Assembly: GCF_000429785.1 (NCBI RefSeq)
Contig: NZ_AUCN01000009.1
Location: forward strand, 310,001-374,000
Origin: Chitinibacter tainanensis DSM 15459
GTDB lineage: Bacteria; Pseudomonadota; Gammaproteobacteria; Burkholderiales; Chitinibacteraceae
Length of the DNA: 64,000 nucleotides
Reading direction: 5' to 3'
Below the pieces are notes generated by a model. The model saw only the letters and a program-made list of their open reading frames with translations, was not told where the DNA came from and did no database searches. Position 1 is the stretch's first letter, and each line of letters opens with the position of its first letter. Made by a program: the position numbers and the translations under genes. Positions 33,808 through 42,611 of the stretch are shown here, in pieces.

Positions 33808-35217
33808 TTACAGTGAGTAGTACATATCGAATTCAACTGGATGCACGTTCATGCGAGTGCGGTTTACGTCGTTCATCTTCAGTTCGATGTACGCGTCGAT
33901 CCACTCGTCGGTGAATACGCCGCCACGAGTCAGGAACTCGCGGTCTGCGTCCAGTGCCGCCAGGGCTTCGTCCAGAGAAGCGCAAACGGTTGGGATCAGT
34001 TTGTCTTCTTCTGGTGGCAGGTCATACAGGTTTTTGTCTGCTGGATCGCCTGGGTGGATCTTGTTCTGGATACCATCCAAACCGGCCATCAGCAGCGCTG
34101 CGAAACACAGGTATGGGTTAGCCAATGGATCTGGGAAGCGCGCTTCGATACGACGACCTTTGTCGCTAGAAACGTGAGGGATACGGATTGACGCTGAACG
34201 GTTTTTCGCAGAGTAAGCCAGTTTTACTGGGGCTTCGAAGTGCGGAACCAGACGACGGTACGAGTTAGTACCTGGGTTGGTGATCGCGTTCAGTGCTTTA
34301 GCGTGCTTGATGATACCGCCGATGTAGTACAGGGCAGTTTCAGACAGGCCAGCGTAGCCGTTGCCTGCAAACAGGTTTTTGCCGTCTTTCCAGATTGACT
34401 GGTGAACGTGCATACCTGAACCATTGTCGCCAACCACTGGTTTTGGCATGAAGGTTGCAGTTTTGCCGTATTGGTGAGCAACGTTGTGCACTACGTATTT
34501 CAGGATCTGAGTCCAGTCAGCACGTTGAGTCAGGGTCGAGAATTTAGTACCGATCTCGTTTTGACCTGCATTGGCTACTTCGTGGTGGAATACTTCAACT
34601 GGCACGCCCAGCTCTTCCAGAACCAGTACCATAGTGGCACGGATGTCTTGGTGGCTGTCTACTGGTGGCACTGGGAAGTAGCCGCCTTTAACGCGTGGAC
34701 GGTGCCCCAGGTTGCCGCCTTGAGTTTTGTCAGCAGTTGCCCAAGCGCCTTCGTCCGAACCGATCTTCACGAAAGTACCTGACATGTCCGTGTTCCAACG
34801 GATGCTGTCAAAGATGAAGAATTCTGGCTCTGGACCGAAGAAGGCAGTGTCACCGATACCTGAAGTTTTCAGATAGGCTTCAGCACGTTTGGCCAGAGAG
34901 CGTGGATCACGGTCGTAACCTTTACCAGTTGCTGGCTCCAGTACGTCACAAGTGATGAACACGGTTGGTTCGTCGAAGAAAGGATCGATCTTGGCAGTTG
35001 ATGCATCTGGCATCAACAGCATGTCTGAAGCCTGAATGCCTTTCCAGCCGGCGATAGAAGAGCCATCGAACGCGTGACCGTTTTCAAACCACTCTTCGTC
35101 AACTACGTGCGAAGGAACGGTTACGTGCTGCTCTTTACCGATAGTGTCGGTGAAGCGCAGATCAACGAAACGGATGTCGTTGTCTTTAATAAGCTTGAGA
35201 ACGTCGGCTACAGCCAT
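33808..35217 (-). CDS. glnA: Type I glutamine synthetase
   Basis: GlnA makes glutamine from glutamate, ammonia and ATP and is the main ammonium-assimilating enzyme. The 469-residue product is the GSI-beta dodecameric form. [16 protein letters not shown], the metal ligands in EFFIFD, and [11 protein letters not shown] are visible. Y398 in NLYDLPPEE is the adenylylation site, so control by GlnE is expected. It starts behind AGGAG. A near-consensus sigma-54 promoter (35295-35311) and an NtrC site (35404-35420) lie upstream. Codon choice appears more biased than in its neighbours, as expected for a highly expressed gene. Confidence 0.98.
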   Translation of the reverse strand: MAVADVLKLIKDNDIRFVDLRFTDTIGKEQHVTVPSHVVDEEWFENGHAFDGSSIAGWKGIQASDMLLMPDASTAKIDPFFDEPTVFITCDVLEPATGKGYDRDPRSLAKRAEAYLKTSGIGDTAFFGPEPEFFIFDSIRWNTDMSGTFVKIGSDEGAWATADKTQGGNLGHRPRVKGGYFPVPPVDSHQDIRATMVLVLEELGVPVEVFHHEVANAGQNEIGTKFSTLTQRADWTQILKYVVHNVAHQYGKTATFMPKPVVGDNGSGMHVHQSIWKDGKNLFAGNGYAGLSETALYYIGGIIKHAKALNAITNPGTNSYRRLVPHFEAPVKLAYSAKNRSASIRIPHVSSDKGRRIEARFPDPLANPYLCFAALLMAGLDGIQNKIHPGDPADKNLYDLPPEEDKLIPTVCASLDEALAALDADREFLTRGGVFTDEWIDAYIELKMNDVNRTRMNVHPVEFDMYYSL

Positions 35218-35294
35218 GTTGTCGCTCCTAGTTGGGACAGTGAATCAAGTGAAGTTGTAGTGTGCGTTTTTGCGCACGGGACGGCAGATGAGTA

Positions 35295-35311
35295 AGCATA
35301 AACCGTGCCAA
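35295..35311 (-). promoter_or_regulatory. glnA: Sigma-54 (-24/-12) promoter of glnA
   Basis: The minus-strand sequence TTGGCACGGTTTATGCT matches the sigma-54 consensus YTGGCACGRNNNTTGCW at all but one defined position, with the invariant GG and GC at the required spacing. Transcription would begin about 65 nt upstream of the glnA start codon. Confidence 0.85.
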
Positions 35312-35403
35312 GCGAAGTAACGTCTTCCAGCTATTGTGCCACAAGTGTTTTGCTCCGCGCACATTTGCACGTGCTGATTATTTTGGTGCGCGCAGGCAAA
35401 TAT

Positions 35404-35420
35404 TGCACTGAAATGGTGCA
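35404..35420. promoter_or_regulatory. NtrC binding site upstream of glnA
   Basis: The 17-mer TGCACTGAAATGGTGCA matches the NtrC consensus TGCACYNNNWNGGTGCA at every defined position. Its centre lies about 125-130 bp upstream of the predicted sigma-54 start, the usual enhancer distance. It is also about 25 bp upstream of the possible -35 of the divergent rhodanese gene. Confidence 0.82.
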
Positions 35421-35445
35421 TTTGCACTGATGAGTGGCGCTGCTG

Positions 35446-35473
35446 TTGGTGCTTTACGGTTTGCGAATATAAT
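35446..35473 (+). promoter_or_regulatory. Candidate promoter of the rhodanese gene
   Basis: TTGGTG and a perfect TATAAT are spaced 16 nt apart and end 29 nt before the rhodanese start codon. Confidence 0.5.
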
Positions 35474-35502
35474 CAATGGCACTTGATGACGGAGACGTGA
35501 CG

Positions 35503-35955
35503 ATGAGCCAAGCCAATGACATTCTGCAACAGGCCCAAGCCAGAGCGGCTGCCCAGGGTTTACCTTATGCCGGCGCGGTAACCCCGGCAGAGGCCTGGCA
35601 GCTGGCACAAACCCTGCCCGGGGCGGTGATTGTCGACGTGCGCACGCATGCCGAATGGCAGTGGGTCGGCGTCGTTCCGAATGCCGAGCTGATTGAGTGG
35701 AAATCCTACCCGGGCATGGCGGCGAACCCGAATTTCCTCACCCAACTGAAAACCAAAGTCGATCCCGAGCAAGTGGTGATGTTTTTGTGCCGTTCCGGTG
35801 CGCGTTCGCACGATGCTGCGCTCTTGGCAGCACAGCATGGCTACACGGCGGCAATGAATATTCTGGAAGGCTTTGAGGGCGATAAAGATGCTGCAGCCCA
35901 TCGCGGCACGGTGAATGGCTGGAAAGTGGCCGGCTTGCCGTGGCAACAGGGCTGA
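35503..35955 (+). CDS. Rhodanese-like sulphurtransferase
   Basis: The 150-residue product is a single rhodanese domain (about 25-145). The persulphide-forming cysteine is in [13 protein letters not shown], after [18 protein letters not shown], both typical. The last part, [19 protein letters not shown], belongs to the 'rhodanese with GlpE-like C-terminal' group of Betaproteobacteria. It probably carries sulphane sulphur or detoxifies cyanide or sulphide; the acceptor is unknown. The start is chosen at the ATG behind GGAG. It is divergent from glnA. Confidence 0.9.
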   Translation: MSQANDILQQAQARAAAQGLPYAGAVTPAEAWQLAQTLPGAVIVDVRTHAEWQWVGVVPNAELIEWKSYPGMAANPNFLTQLKTKVDPEQVVMFLCRSGARSHDAALLAAQHGYTAAMNILEGFEGDKDAAAHRGTVNGWKVAGLPWQQG

Positions 35956-36062
35956 AACAGCGCCCCGAGCATTTTGCGCGGTCAGCCAATGCCGCTGAAC
36001 TCAATTCGTATTTATTTGCATCGATCTGGATGAGGCAGGGCCTCATCCCGCCTGGAAAAATC

Positions 36063-36902
36063 ATGTCCCAGCTGCCCTCGCACGTGGTAATCGGCCATCC
36101 GATTGCGCATTCCAAATCGCCGATAATTCATGCAGCATTTGCCGCCCAGTTTTCCGCTGAGCCAGCGCTAGCCAGCTTTGAGTATGACCGCTTGCTGGCA
36201 CCACTGGATGGATTTGCCACCAGCTTGCAGCAATTTGCAGCGCAAGGGGGGCAGGGTGCGAATGTTACCGTGCCGTTTAAAGAGGAAGCCTTTGCACTGG
36301 CCAGCGAACTGACACCACGGGCGAAAGCCGCCGGCGCGGTGAATACCTTGCAGTATCTGGGGGGCAATCGCTGGTTGGGGGACAACACCGATGGCGCGGG
36401 GCTGGTGGCGGATATTTTGCGGCATATCAGCATACGGGGGCGGCGTATCTTGCTGCTGGGCGCCGGTGGTGCGGCCCGTGGCGTGATACTCCCTCTACTC
36501 GAGCAGCAACCGCATTCGCTCACCATTGCCAATCGCACTTTGGCTAAAGCAGAGGCTCTGCAGGCGCATTTTCAGCCCACCAGCGCGATTGCGATCGCGG
36601 TCAGTACATTTACTGAGTTGGTCGGCGAGTTTGATCTGATTATTAATGCCACTTCCGCCAGTCTGGGCGGTGAGCGTTTGCCGATTGCCCCAACGGTGTT
36701 TGCACCCAATGCACTGGCCTACGACATGATGTATGGCAAGGAGGAAACGCCCTTTCTTGCCCAGGCGCGCGAAGCCGGTGTGGCGCAACGAGTGGATGGC
36801 TTGGGCATGCTAGTCGGGCAAGCGGCAGAGGCCTTTGCCCTCTGGACCGGCTTGCGCCCGGATGTCGCCCCCGTGTTAGCGCAACTACGGAAGATGGCCT
36901 AG
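36063..36902 (+). CDS. aroE: Shikimate dehydrogenase (NADP+)
   Basis: AroE reduces 3-dehydroshikimate to shikimate on the path to aromatic amino acids. The 279-residue product starts at the ATG at 36063 with [19 protein letters not shown], where the Ser-x-Ser shikimate-binding pair is visible. The catalytic Lys is in [11 protein letters not shown], the NADP motif is GAGGAARGV, and NRT is the adenosine-phosphate contact. The length and motifs are typical of AroE rather than the YdiB/SDH-like branches. Its TAG stop shares its last base with repeat copy e. mtgA follows, the classical aroE-mtgA pairing. Confidence 0.97.
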   Translation: MSQLPSHVVIGHPIAHSKSPIIHAAFAAQFSAEPALASFEYDRLLAPLDGFATSLQQFAAQGGQGANVTVPFKEEAFALASELTPRAKAAGAVNTLQYLGGNRWLGDNTDGAGLVADILRHISIRGRRILLLGAGGAARGVILPLLEQQPHSLTIANRTLAKAEALQAHFQPTSAIAIAVSTFTELVGEFDLIINATSASLGGERLPIAPTVFAPNALAYDMMYGKEETPFLAQAREAGVAQRVDGLGMLVGQAAEAFALWTGLRPDVAPVLAQLRKMA

Positions 36903-36950
36903 GGTATATGGCTATAAGTATTATATTGATTGATTTGTAGAAGAATACTG
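36902..36950 (+). repeat. 49-bp GGGTAT/ATACCC element, copy e
   Basis: Starts with GGGTAT overlapping the aroE stop codon and ends with ATACTG, a degenerate right end at the expected position. Inner CTATAA / TTGTAG can pair with one G-T wobble. It ends 9 nt before the mtgA ATG. Confidence 0.78.
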
Positions 36951-36959
36951 TAGGGAAGT

Positions 36960-37667
36960 ATGGCCAAAGGGAAAGTGAGTGTGATGGGCTGGCTAGGGCG
37001 GGCGATAGCCTGTCTGCTGCTATTGTTGCTGCTGTGGAATGCCTGGATGCTGGCGCAGATTGTGGCCTGGCGCTGGGTCAACCCCGGCCAGACCGCCTTT
37101 ATGGCTGAGCAGCTAGAACGTCTGCAAGCTGAAGACCCTGCTGCCGAGCTTAAATTTACCTGGGTCGATTATGCGCAGATTTCCCCAAACCTAAAGCGCG
37201 CGGTGGTGGCGGCTGAAGACGCGAAATTTCTCAATCACGAAGGATTTGATTGGGAAGGCATGCAGGCGGCGTGGGAAAAAAACCTGCAAAAAGGCCGCAT
37301 CGTGGCGGGCGGGTCAACCATTAGCCAGCAGCTGGCTAAAAATCTGTTTCTTTCCTCTAGCCGCAACCCCTTACGCAAAGTGCAGGAAGCCATTCTCACC
37401 GTGATGATCGAAGCCTGCTGGGATAAACAGCGGATCTTTGAGGTGTATCTGAATGTGATCGAGTGGGGTGACGGGGTATTTGGTGCTGAAGCGGCAGCGC
37501 GGCACTACTATAAAACCAGTGCCAAGCGCCTTGGCGCGGGGCAGGCGGCCAAATTGGCCTCGATGGTGACCAATCCGCGCTATTACGACAAAAACCGCAG
37601 CGATCGGCGCTTGTTGCGCAAAACCACGATTATTCAGCGTCGGATGGCGTATGCCGATATTCCCTAA
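36960..37667 (+). CDS. mtgA: Monofunctional biosynthetic peptidoglycan transglycosylase
   Basis: MtgA polymerises lipid II into glycan strands without transpeptidation. The 235-residue product has one N-terminal membrane anchor (about 10-35) and a GT51 domain (about 50-225). The catalytic glutamate is in VVAAEDAKFLNHEGFDW, the second active-site motif is GGSTISQQLAKNLFL, and NVIEWGDGVFGAEAAA is motif 5. It starts behind GGGA, 9 nt after repeat copy e. Confidence 0.96.
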   Translation: MAKGKVSVMGWLGRAIACLLLLLLLWNAWMLAQIVAWRWVNPGQTAFMAEQLERLQAEDPAAELKFTWVDYAQISPNLKRAVVAAEDAKFLNHEGFDWEGMQAAWEKNLQKGRIVAGGSTISQQLAKNLFLSSSRNPLRKVQEAILTVMIEACWDKQRIFEVYLNVIEWGDGVFGAEAAARHYYKTSAKRLGAGQAAKLASMVTNPRYYDKNRSDRRLLRKTTIIQRRMAYADIP

Positions 37668-37774
37668 GCTTGGTTGGCTGTCTTGGCTTGGGTGATGTGA
37701 GGGCTGTTGTACGGGAAAACCATAATCAATGCTAGCATGGCCGCCGGTCATGTTCGGAGATGGGAAGTGGGCCA

Positions 37775-40303
37775 ATGAAACGACTGCGGTGGCGGAGCGA
37801 TTGGGCGGTGGCCCTGGCTGTGGTGGTGCTGTTTGTCTTGCTATGGCAGGCCACGCCGCTGGTGCGTGAGCTAGAAAGCAAGGCCTACGACCAAAGTCTG
37901 CGTTGGATCGAGCGCACACCCTCTGCACGCATTGCCATTATCGGTATCGACCAAACTAGCCTGGATAATCTGGGCCGTTGGCCGTGGTCGCGGGATATTC
38001 ACGCCCGCCTGATCGAAAAACTGCAGGCGGGCGGCGCCGAGCAGATTGTGTCTACCGTCTTTTTTACCGAGCCGCAAACCGAACGCGGACTGCGGTTTTT
38101 GCAAGAACTGCAGCAGCAAGTGCAGGAAAACCCCGCCGCCTATCCGGCAGAATTCGCCACGCAGTTGGGGCAGATGGTGGGGCAGCTGAATGCCGATGGT
38201 GTACTGGCCACTGCGCTGACCAAAGCCGGCAATGTCACGCTGCCGATGTTCTTTAGTTTTGGTAGCCGCGCCGGTAATCCGGCGGCCGAGCTCCCCGATT
38301 TTTTTGCCCGTAATGAAATCGAGGCGAGCGGCGAGATTGGCCATGGTCAGCCGCGTTCGGTGATTGAGCCCGTCTTGCCCGTGGGGCAGATTGGGGCTGC
38401 TGCGCGGCAGGTGGCGCCATTGGTATTTGATCTGGATACCGATGGGGTGCTGCGGGCGGTGCCGCTTGCCGTACTGTATTACGACGCGATTTATCCGAGC
38501 TTTTTTAGTCAGGTGCTGGCCGCCAGCCAACATGTGGCGCTCCGCGATATGCAGCTGGAATTCGGGCAGGCACTGCGCATTGGCACACAGCGCATCAGTA
38601 CCAGCCAGGAAGGGCAGATTTACCCACATTTTTATGCCGAGCGTGGCACAACGCCCGCATTGGCGGTTGACTCGTTTTATGACGTGCTGGCGGAGAAAAT
38701 TCCGGCCAGTAAATATCAGGGCAAGATCGTTCTGATTGGAGTTACTGCTGCGGGAATCGGCGACACCGTCAGCACTCCTGTAACGGCGACGACCTCGCCG
38801 GTGGAAATGACTGGGCAGGTGCTCTCCGCTTTGCTGGAACAGCATCTGTATCGTGTGCCGGCTTGGGCCGGCTATCTCAGTTTGGCCATGGTCGGGCTGG
38901 TGGCGGTGTATCTGGTGCTGCTATTGCCGCGGCTGAAAGCCCGCGCGGGGGCGCTGACTACCTCGGGCTTGGTGCTCGCGCTGTTATTGACGGAATACGT
39001 GCTGCTGCGCTGGGGCATGCTGTGGTTGCCGCTGATGGCGCCCTTGTGCCTACTGCTGTTAGGGCATTTGGCGCTGACCACCAAGCGCTTTTTGCTTACC
39101 GAAGCCAAAGAAGAAAAATCCAGCGCCGAATCGGCTGAATCCAACCGGATGTTGGGGCTGGCGCTGCAAAACCAGGGGCAGCTGGATATGGCCTACGATA
39201 AGCTGCGCCGCGTGCCGCTAGATGCGGGCATGCTCGAGGTAATGTACAACTTGGCACTTGATTTTGAACGGCAGCGGCAATTTAACAAGGCTGAAAGCAT
39301 TTACCGGCTGCTGCATGAGTATGACCCTGGCTTTCGCGATCTGGCCGAGAAAATGAAAGTGGCCAAGCAGATGTCTGAGACTGTATTGCTGGGTGCCGGG
39401 CAGGCTGGTGGCACCCAGATTATGCTGGGTGGCGAAGTGGTCAAGCCGATGCTGGGGCGTTACGAGCTGGAAAAAGAACTGGGCAAAGGCGCGATGGGCG
39501 TGGTGTATCAAGGCAAAGACCCAAAAATCGCCCGGGTGGTGGCCATCAAAACCATGGCACTGTCGCAAGAATTTGAAGCCGATATGCTCGATGAAGCCCG
39601 GCAACGGTTTTTCCGCGAAGCCGAGACTGCGGGCCGCTTAAATCACCCCAATATTGTGACCATTTTCGACGCTGGCGAAGCGCATGATCTCGCCTATATC
39701 GCGATGGAATTTTTGCATGGCGAAGATCTCACTCCTTATGCGCGTGCCGGGCATCTTTTGCCGGTGCTGGAAGCGGTAACGATTGTGCGCCAAGTGGCCG
39801 AAGCGCTGGATTACGCCCATGCGCAGGGGGTAGTGCATCGTGATATCAAACCTGCCAATGTGATGTATGACCGGCGCAATAAAGTGGTGAAGGTGACCGA
39901 CTTTGGCATCGCCCGGATTACCGATTCATCCAAAACTAAAACCGGTATGGTGCTGGGAACGCCATCATTTATGTCGCCGGAGCAACTGGCTGGCCAACAT
40001 ATTGATGGTCGCTCGGATTTATTTTCGCTGGGTGTGATGTTGTATCAATTGCTGACCGGCTACTTACCATTTACCGGGGATTCGATGGCTGAGTTAATGT
40101 ATCGAATTACCCAGCAGCCGCCGACCGATCCGCGGCAGTACAACCCTAAATTGCCCGAGGTGGTGGTAAAGATCATCCTCAAGGCCTTGGAGAAGGACGT
40201 GAACGCCCGCTTTCAAACCGGCGCCAAAATGGCCGCCGTGTTAATCAAACTGGAAAACGCCATCAAAGGAGCGGCGAATGCAAAGTCTGACGGCCGCGCT
40301 TGA
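37775..40303 (+). CDS. CHASE2-domain membrane receptor Ser/Thr protein kinase
   Basis: The 842-residue product has an N-terminal anchor (about 10-28), a large periplasmic CHASE2 sensor domain (about 30-355; IAIIGIDQTSLDNLGRWPWS is characteristic), three membrane helices (about 360-435), and a helical linker with a TPR-like segment (about 445-530). A complete Hanks-type kinase domain follows (about 559-830) with a P-loop (GKGAMG), K592, HRD (688-690) and DFG (709-711), so it should be active. The first ATG at 37760 abuts its ribosome site; the ATG at 37775 has better spacing. It heads the signalling operon that ends at 46542. The PP2C gene overlaps its 3' end by 26 nt. Confidence 0.93.
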   Translation: MKRLRWRSDWAVALAVVVLFVLLWQATPLVRELESKAYDQSLRWIERTPSARIAIIGIDQTSLDNLGRWPWSRDIHARLIEKLQAGGAEQIVSTVFFTEPQTERGLRFLQELQQQVQENPAAYPAEFATQLGQMVGQLNADGVLATALTKAGNVTLPMFFSFGSRAGNPAAELPDFFARNEIEASGEIGHGQPRSVIEPVLPVGQIGAAARQVAPLVFDLDTDGVLRAVPLAVLYYDAIYPSFFSQVLAASQHVALRDMQLEFGQALRIGTQRISTSQEGQIYPHFYAERGTTPALAVDSFYDVLAEKIPASKYQGKIVLIGVTAAGIGDTVSTPVTATTSPVEMTGQVLSALLEQHLYRVPAWAGYLSLAMVGLVAVYLVLLLPRLKARAGALTTSGLVLALLLTEYVLLRWGMLWLPLMAPLCLLLLGHLALTTKRFLLTEAKEEKSSAESAESNRMLGLALQNQGQLDMAYDKLRRVPLDAGMLEVMYNLALDFERQRQFNKAESIYRLLHEYDPGFRDLAEKMKVAKQMSETVLLGAGQAGGTQIMLGGEVVKPMLGRYELEKELGKGAMGVVYQGKDPKIARVVAIKTMALSQEFEADMLDEARQRFFREAETAGRLNHPNIVTIFDAGEAHDLAYIAMEFLHGEDLTPYARAGHLLPVLEAVTIVRQVAEALDYAHAQGVVHRDIKPANVMYDRRNKVVKVTDFGIARITDSSKTKTGMVLGTPSFMSPEQLAGQHIDGRSDLFSLGVMLYQLLTGYLPFTGDSMAELMYRITQQPPTDPRQYNPKLPEVVVKIILKALEKDVNARFQTGAKMAAVLIKLENAIKGAANAKSDGRA

Positions 40304-41123
40304 AATGAGCGGCAAGACCGATACCGGTCGCGTGCGGGATCATAATGAAGACGCCATTCTATTCGAGCCCGATCTGGGCCTTGTTGTCTTGGCTGATGGT
40401 ATGGGCGGCTATAACGCCGGTGAGGTCGCCAGTGGAATTGCGACGCAAGTGGTCGCAGAAATGATGCGAGCCCAGGTGGCTGCGACACCAGCGCATGTTA
40501 AAACTGCCGGTAGCCTGTGGCCAGTGGCACATGAAATGTTGATGCTGGCGATCGATCGTGCCAATAGCCTGATTTACCAGACCGCGCAGGAACACGCGCA
40601 GTGTGCCGGGATGGGGACAACGCTGGTGAGTGCGCTTTTCTACAATAACTGTTTGGCAATTGCCCATGTGGGCGATTCACGGGCCTATCGGCTCCGTGAT
40701 ACAAAGCTCGAACAATTGACCAAAGACCATTCATTTTTGCAGGAGCAGATCGACGCCGGCCTAGTTAGCGTCGAGGAAGCCCGTTTTGCGCCCTATAAAA
40801 ATCTGGTGACCCGGGCGGTGGGGATTAATCCCGCCGTGCATACCGAAGTGCACGAATATGCAGTGGAGCCCGGTGACGTGTATCTCTTTTGCTCGGATGG
40901 CTTAAGCGATATGCTCGAAGATGCCGCCATTGAGCAGTTGATCAGTATTTACGCTGACAATTTGTCACAGGCAACTGATACCCTGATCGAACAGGCCAAC
41001 GCCGAGGGCGGTCGCGACAATGTTTCGGTGGTGTTGGTCAAAATAAATCAAGCGTTCGCGGTAGAAAGCGGCATTTGGAATAAATTTACTGGCTGGTTGG
41101 GCAGCAACGGCAAGAGTGGATAG
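40278..41123 (+). CDS. PP2C-family Ser/Thr protein phosphatase
   Basis: The 281-residue product has all PP2C motifs: a short N-terminal TDTGRVRDHNEDA, the metal-binding LADGMGG, AHVGDSRAYRL, FCSDGLSD and GGRDNVSVVLV (about 10-255). This is the natural opposite of the kinase encoded just upstream. It starts inside the kinase gene behind AGGAG. The C-terminal 30 residues are outside the domain and unassigned. An active manganese-dependent phosphatase is expected in the cytoplasm. Confidence 0.95.
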   Translation: MQSLTAALEMSGKTDTGRVRDHNEDAILFEPDLGLVVLADGMGGYNAGEVASGIATQVVAEMMRAQVAATPAHVKTAGSLWPVAHEMLMLAIDRANSLIYQTAQEHAQCAGMGTTLVSALFYNNCLAIAHVGDSRAYRLRDTKLEQLTKDHSFLQEQIDAGLVSVEEARFAPYKNLVTRAVGINPAVHTEVHEYAVEPGDVYLFCSDGLSDMLEDAAIEQLISIYADNLSQATDTLIEQANAEGGRDNVSVVLVKINQAFAVESGIWNKFTGWLGSNGKSG

Positions 41124-41134
41124 GATAGGCGCAC

Positions 41135-41809
41135 ATGGCAAAACTATTGCTAAGCCTCGATGGCAATCTGGTTAAGGAATTTCGCCTGACCCGTTCACGC
41201 ACGACCATTGGTCGGCGGCCGCATAATGATATCCAGATTGATAACCTTGCCGTTTCAGGTGATCACGCCGCGGTGGAAGTCGTCGGGCAGCTGTATTTCA
41301 TTGATGATCTAAATAGCACCAATGGTACTTTGCTCAATGGCGAGGCCATTACCCGTCGGCATCCGCTCAAAAATGGTGATGAGATCGCCATTGGGCGCTA
41401 CAAAATCACTTTCTGGCGTGAGCCGGCCGCGGCAGCCAAACAAGCCGAATTTGAAAAAACCATGGTGATGCAAGCGAGCCCCGTGGTGGCGCCTGCACCA
41501 GCTGCCAGTACCAAGGCTGCGGCTGTTGCTACAGAGACGGAAGCGGGGCCAGAAGCCGTTATCCGCATTCTAACCGGCCAAAACGCAGGCAAAGAGTTAC
41601 TGCTTAATAAACCCCTGACGACGCTGGGTAAAGCGGGCGTGCAGGTCGTGGCGTTTCGCAAACGTGACAATGGCTACTACATCGCGCATGTCGAGGGTGA
41701 TCAGCGCCCGATGGTGAATTCGCGCGAAATCTCTGATAAACCCCATTTGCTCGCCGAAGAAGATCTGATCGAGATCTTGGGCGTACGCATGGCTTTTTTC
41801 TTTCGTTGA
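41135..41809 (+). CDS. FHA-domain phosphothreonine-binding protein
   Basis: The 224-residue product has an N-terminal FHA domain (about 2-95) with the phosphothreonine-contacting residues in GRRPHNDIQIDNLAVSGDHA and DLNSTNGTLLNG. A linker rich in Ala/Pro (about 110-135) leads to a second, FHA-like beta domain (about 140-224; VIRILTGQNAGKELLLNKPL). It lies 11 nt after the PP2C gene. It probably recognises proteins phosphorylated by the upstream kinase and may be phosphorylated itself. Confidence 0.93.
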   Translation: MAKLLLSLDGNLVKEFRLTRSRTTIGRRPHNDIQIDNLAVSGDHAAVEVVGQLYFIDDLNSTNGTLLNGEAITRRHPLKNGDEIAIGRYKITFWREPAAAAKQAEFEKTMVMQASPVVAPAPAASTKAAAVATETEAGPEAVIRILTGQNAGKELLLNKPLTTLGKAGVQVVAFRKRDNGYYIAHVEGDQRPMVNSREISDKPHLLAEEDLIEILGVRMAFFFR

Positions 41810-41812
41810 GCG

Positions 41813-42583
41813 ATGAGCTGCCAGCTAACCATTTTGGGCTGCAGCGGGGGTATCGGCGGCCAAAATCGCACCACCTCGTTTTTGCTCAACCAGCACATCC
41901 TGATTGATGCGGGCACTGGGGTGGGCGATTTATCGCTTGCCCAGCTACAGGCGATTGATCATGTGTTTGTGACGCATGCGCATCTTGATCACATTGCCTG
42001 CTTGCCGCTGTTGCTAGATGCCATCGTCGGCATGCGCACTACGCCGGTGTATGTGCATGCCACCGCGGTGACCATCGAGCTACTCAAAACCCATATTTTC
42101 AATTGGCTGATCTGGCCGGATTTCTCGCAAATCCCCTCAGCTGAAAATCCCAGCCTGGTGTTTGTCGCGCATGAACTTGGCGAGCGCCGCACCATTGGGG
42201 CGGTAACCGTTACGCCTTTACCGGCCTTGCATACCATTCCGGCGGTGGCGTTTCAGCTGGAATCGGCTGAGTCTTCGATTGTGTTCAGTGGGGATACCGT
42301 GGCCAGTGAGGCGTTCTGGGCTGCCGTCAATCAAATCGATCCGCTGAAAGCCTTGATAATCGAGACTGCATTTTCTAACAAAGAACATGCACTGGCTGCC
42401 GCGGCCAAGCACCTTTGCCCATCCACGCTGGCGGAGCAACTGCAGCATTGGCGGGGTGGGGCAGAAGTCTTGATCACTCATCTCAAGCCCGGTGAGAGTG
42501 AGCTTACTTTGCAGGAAGTGCTGGCGCTTGATCACGAACACCCGATTCGTGGTTTGTTGCAGGGCGAAACCATCCGGTTCTGA
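41813..42583 (+). CDS. Metallo-beta-lactamase-fold hydrolase (cyclic nucleotide phosphodiesterase class II-like)
   Basis: The 256-residue product has the metal motif VTHAHLDHIACLPLLLD. Further ligands are the His in LPALHTIPAVAF, the Asp in VFSGDT, and ITHLKPGE near the end. LTILGCSGGIGG at the start and the overall pattern fit the class II 3',5'-cyclic-nucleotide phosphodiesterase (PDE1/CpdP) branch of the MBL fold, but tRNase Z- or arylsulphatase-like activity cannot be excluded. It starts 3 nt after the FHA gene, so it belongs to the same operon and may turn over a second messenger. Confidence 0.82.
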   Translation: MSCQLTILGCSGGIGGQNRTTSFLLNQHILIDAGTGVGDLSLAQLQAIDHVFVTHAHLDHIACLPLLLDAIVGMRTTPVYVHATAVTIELLKTHIFNWLIWPDFSQIPSAENPSLVFVAHELGERRTIGAVTVTPLPALHTIPAVAFQLESAESSIVFSGDTVASEAFWAAVNQIDPLKALIIETAFSNKEHALAAAAKHLCPSTLAEQLQHWRGGAEVLITHLKPGESELTLQEVLALDHEHPIRGLLQGETIRF

Positions 42584-42611
42584 TTTTCTTTTCTGGCTAG
42601 CGAGTCGCACG

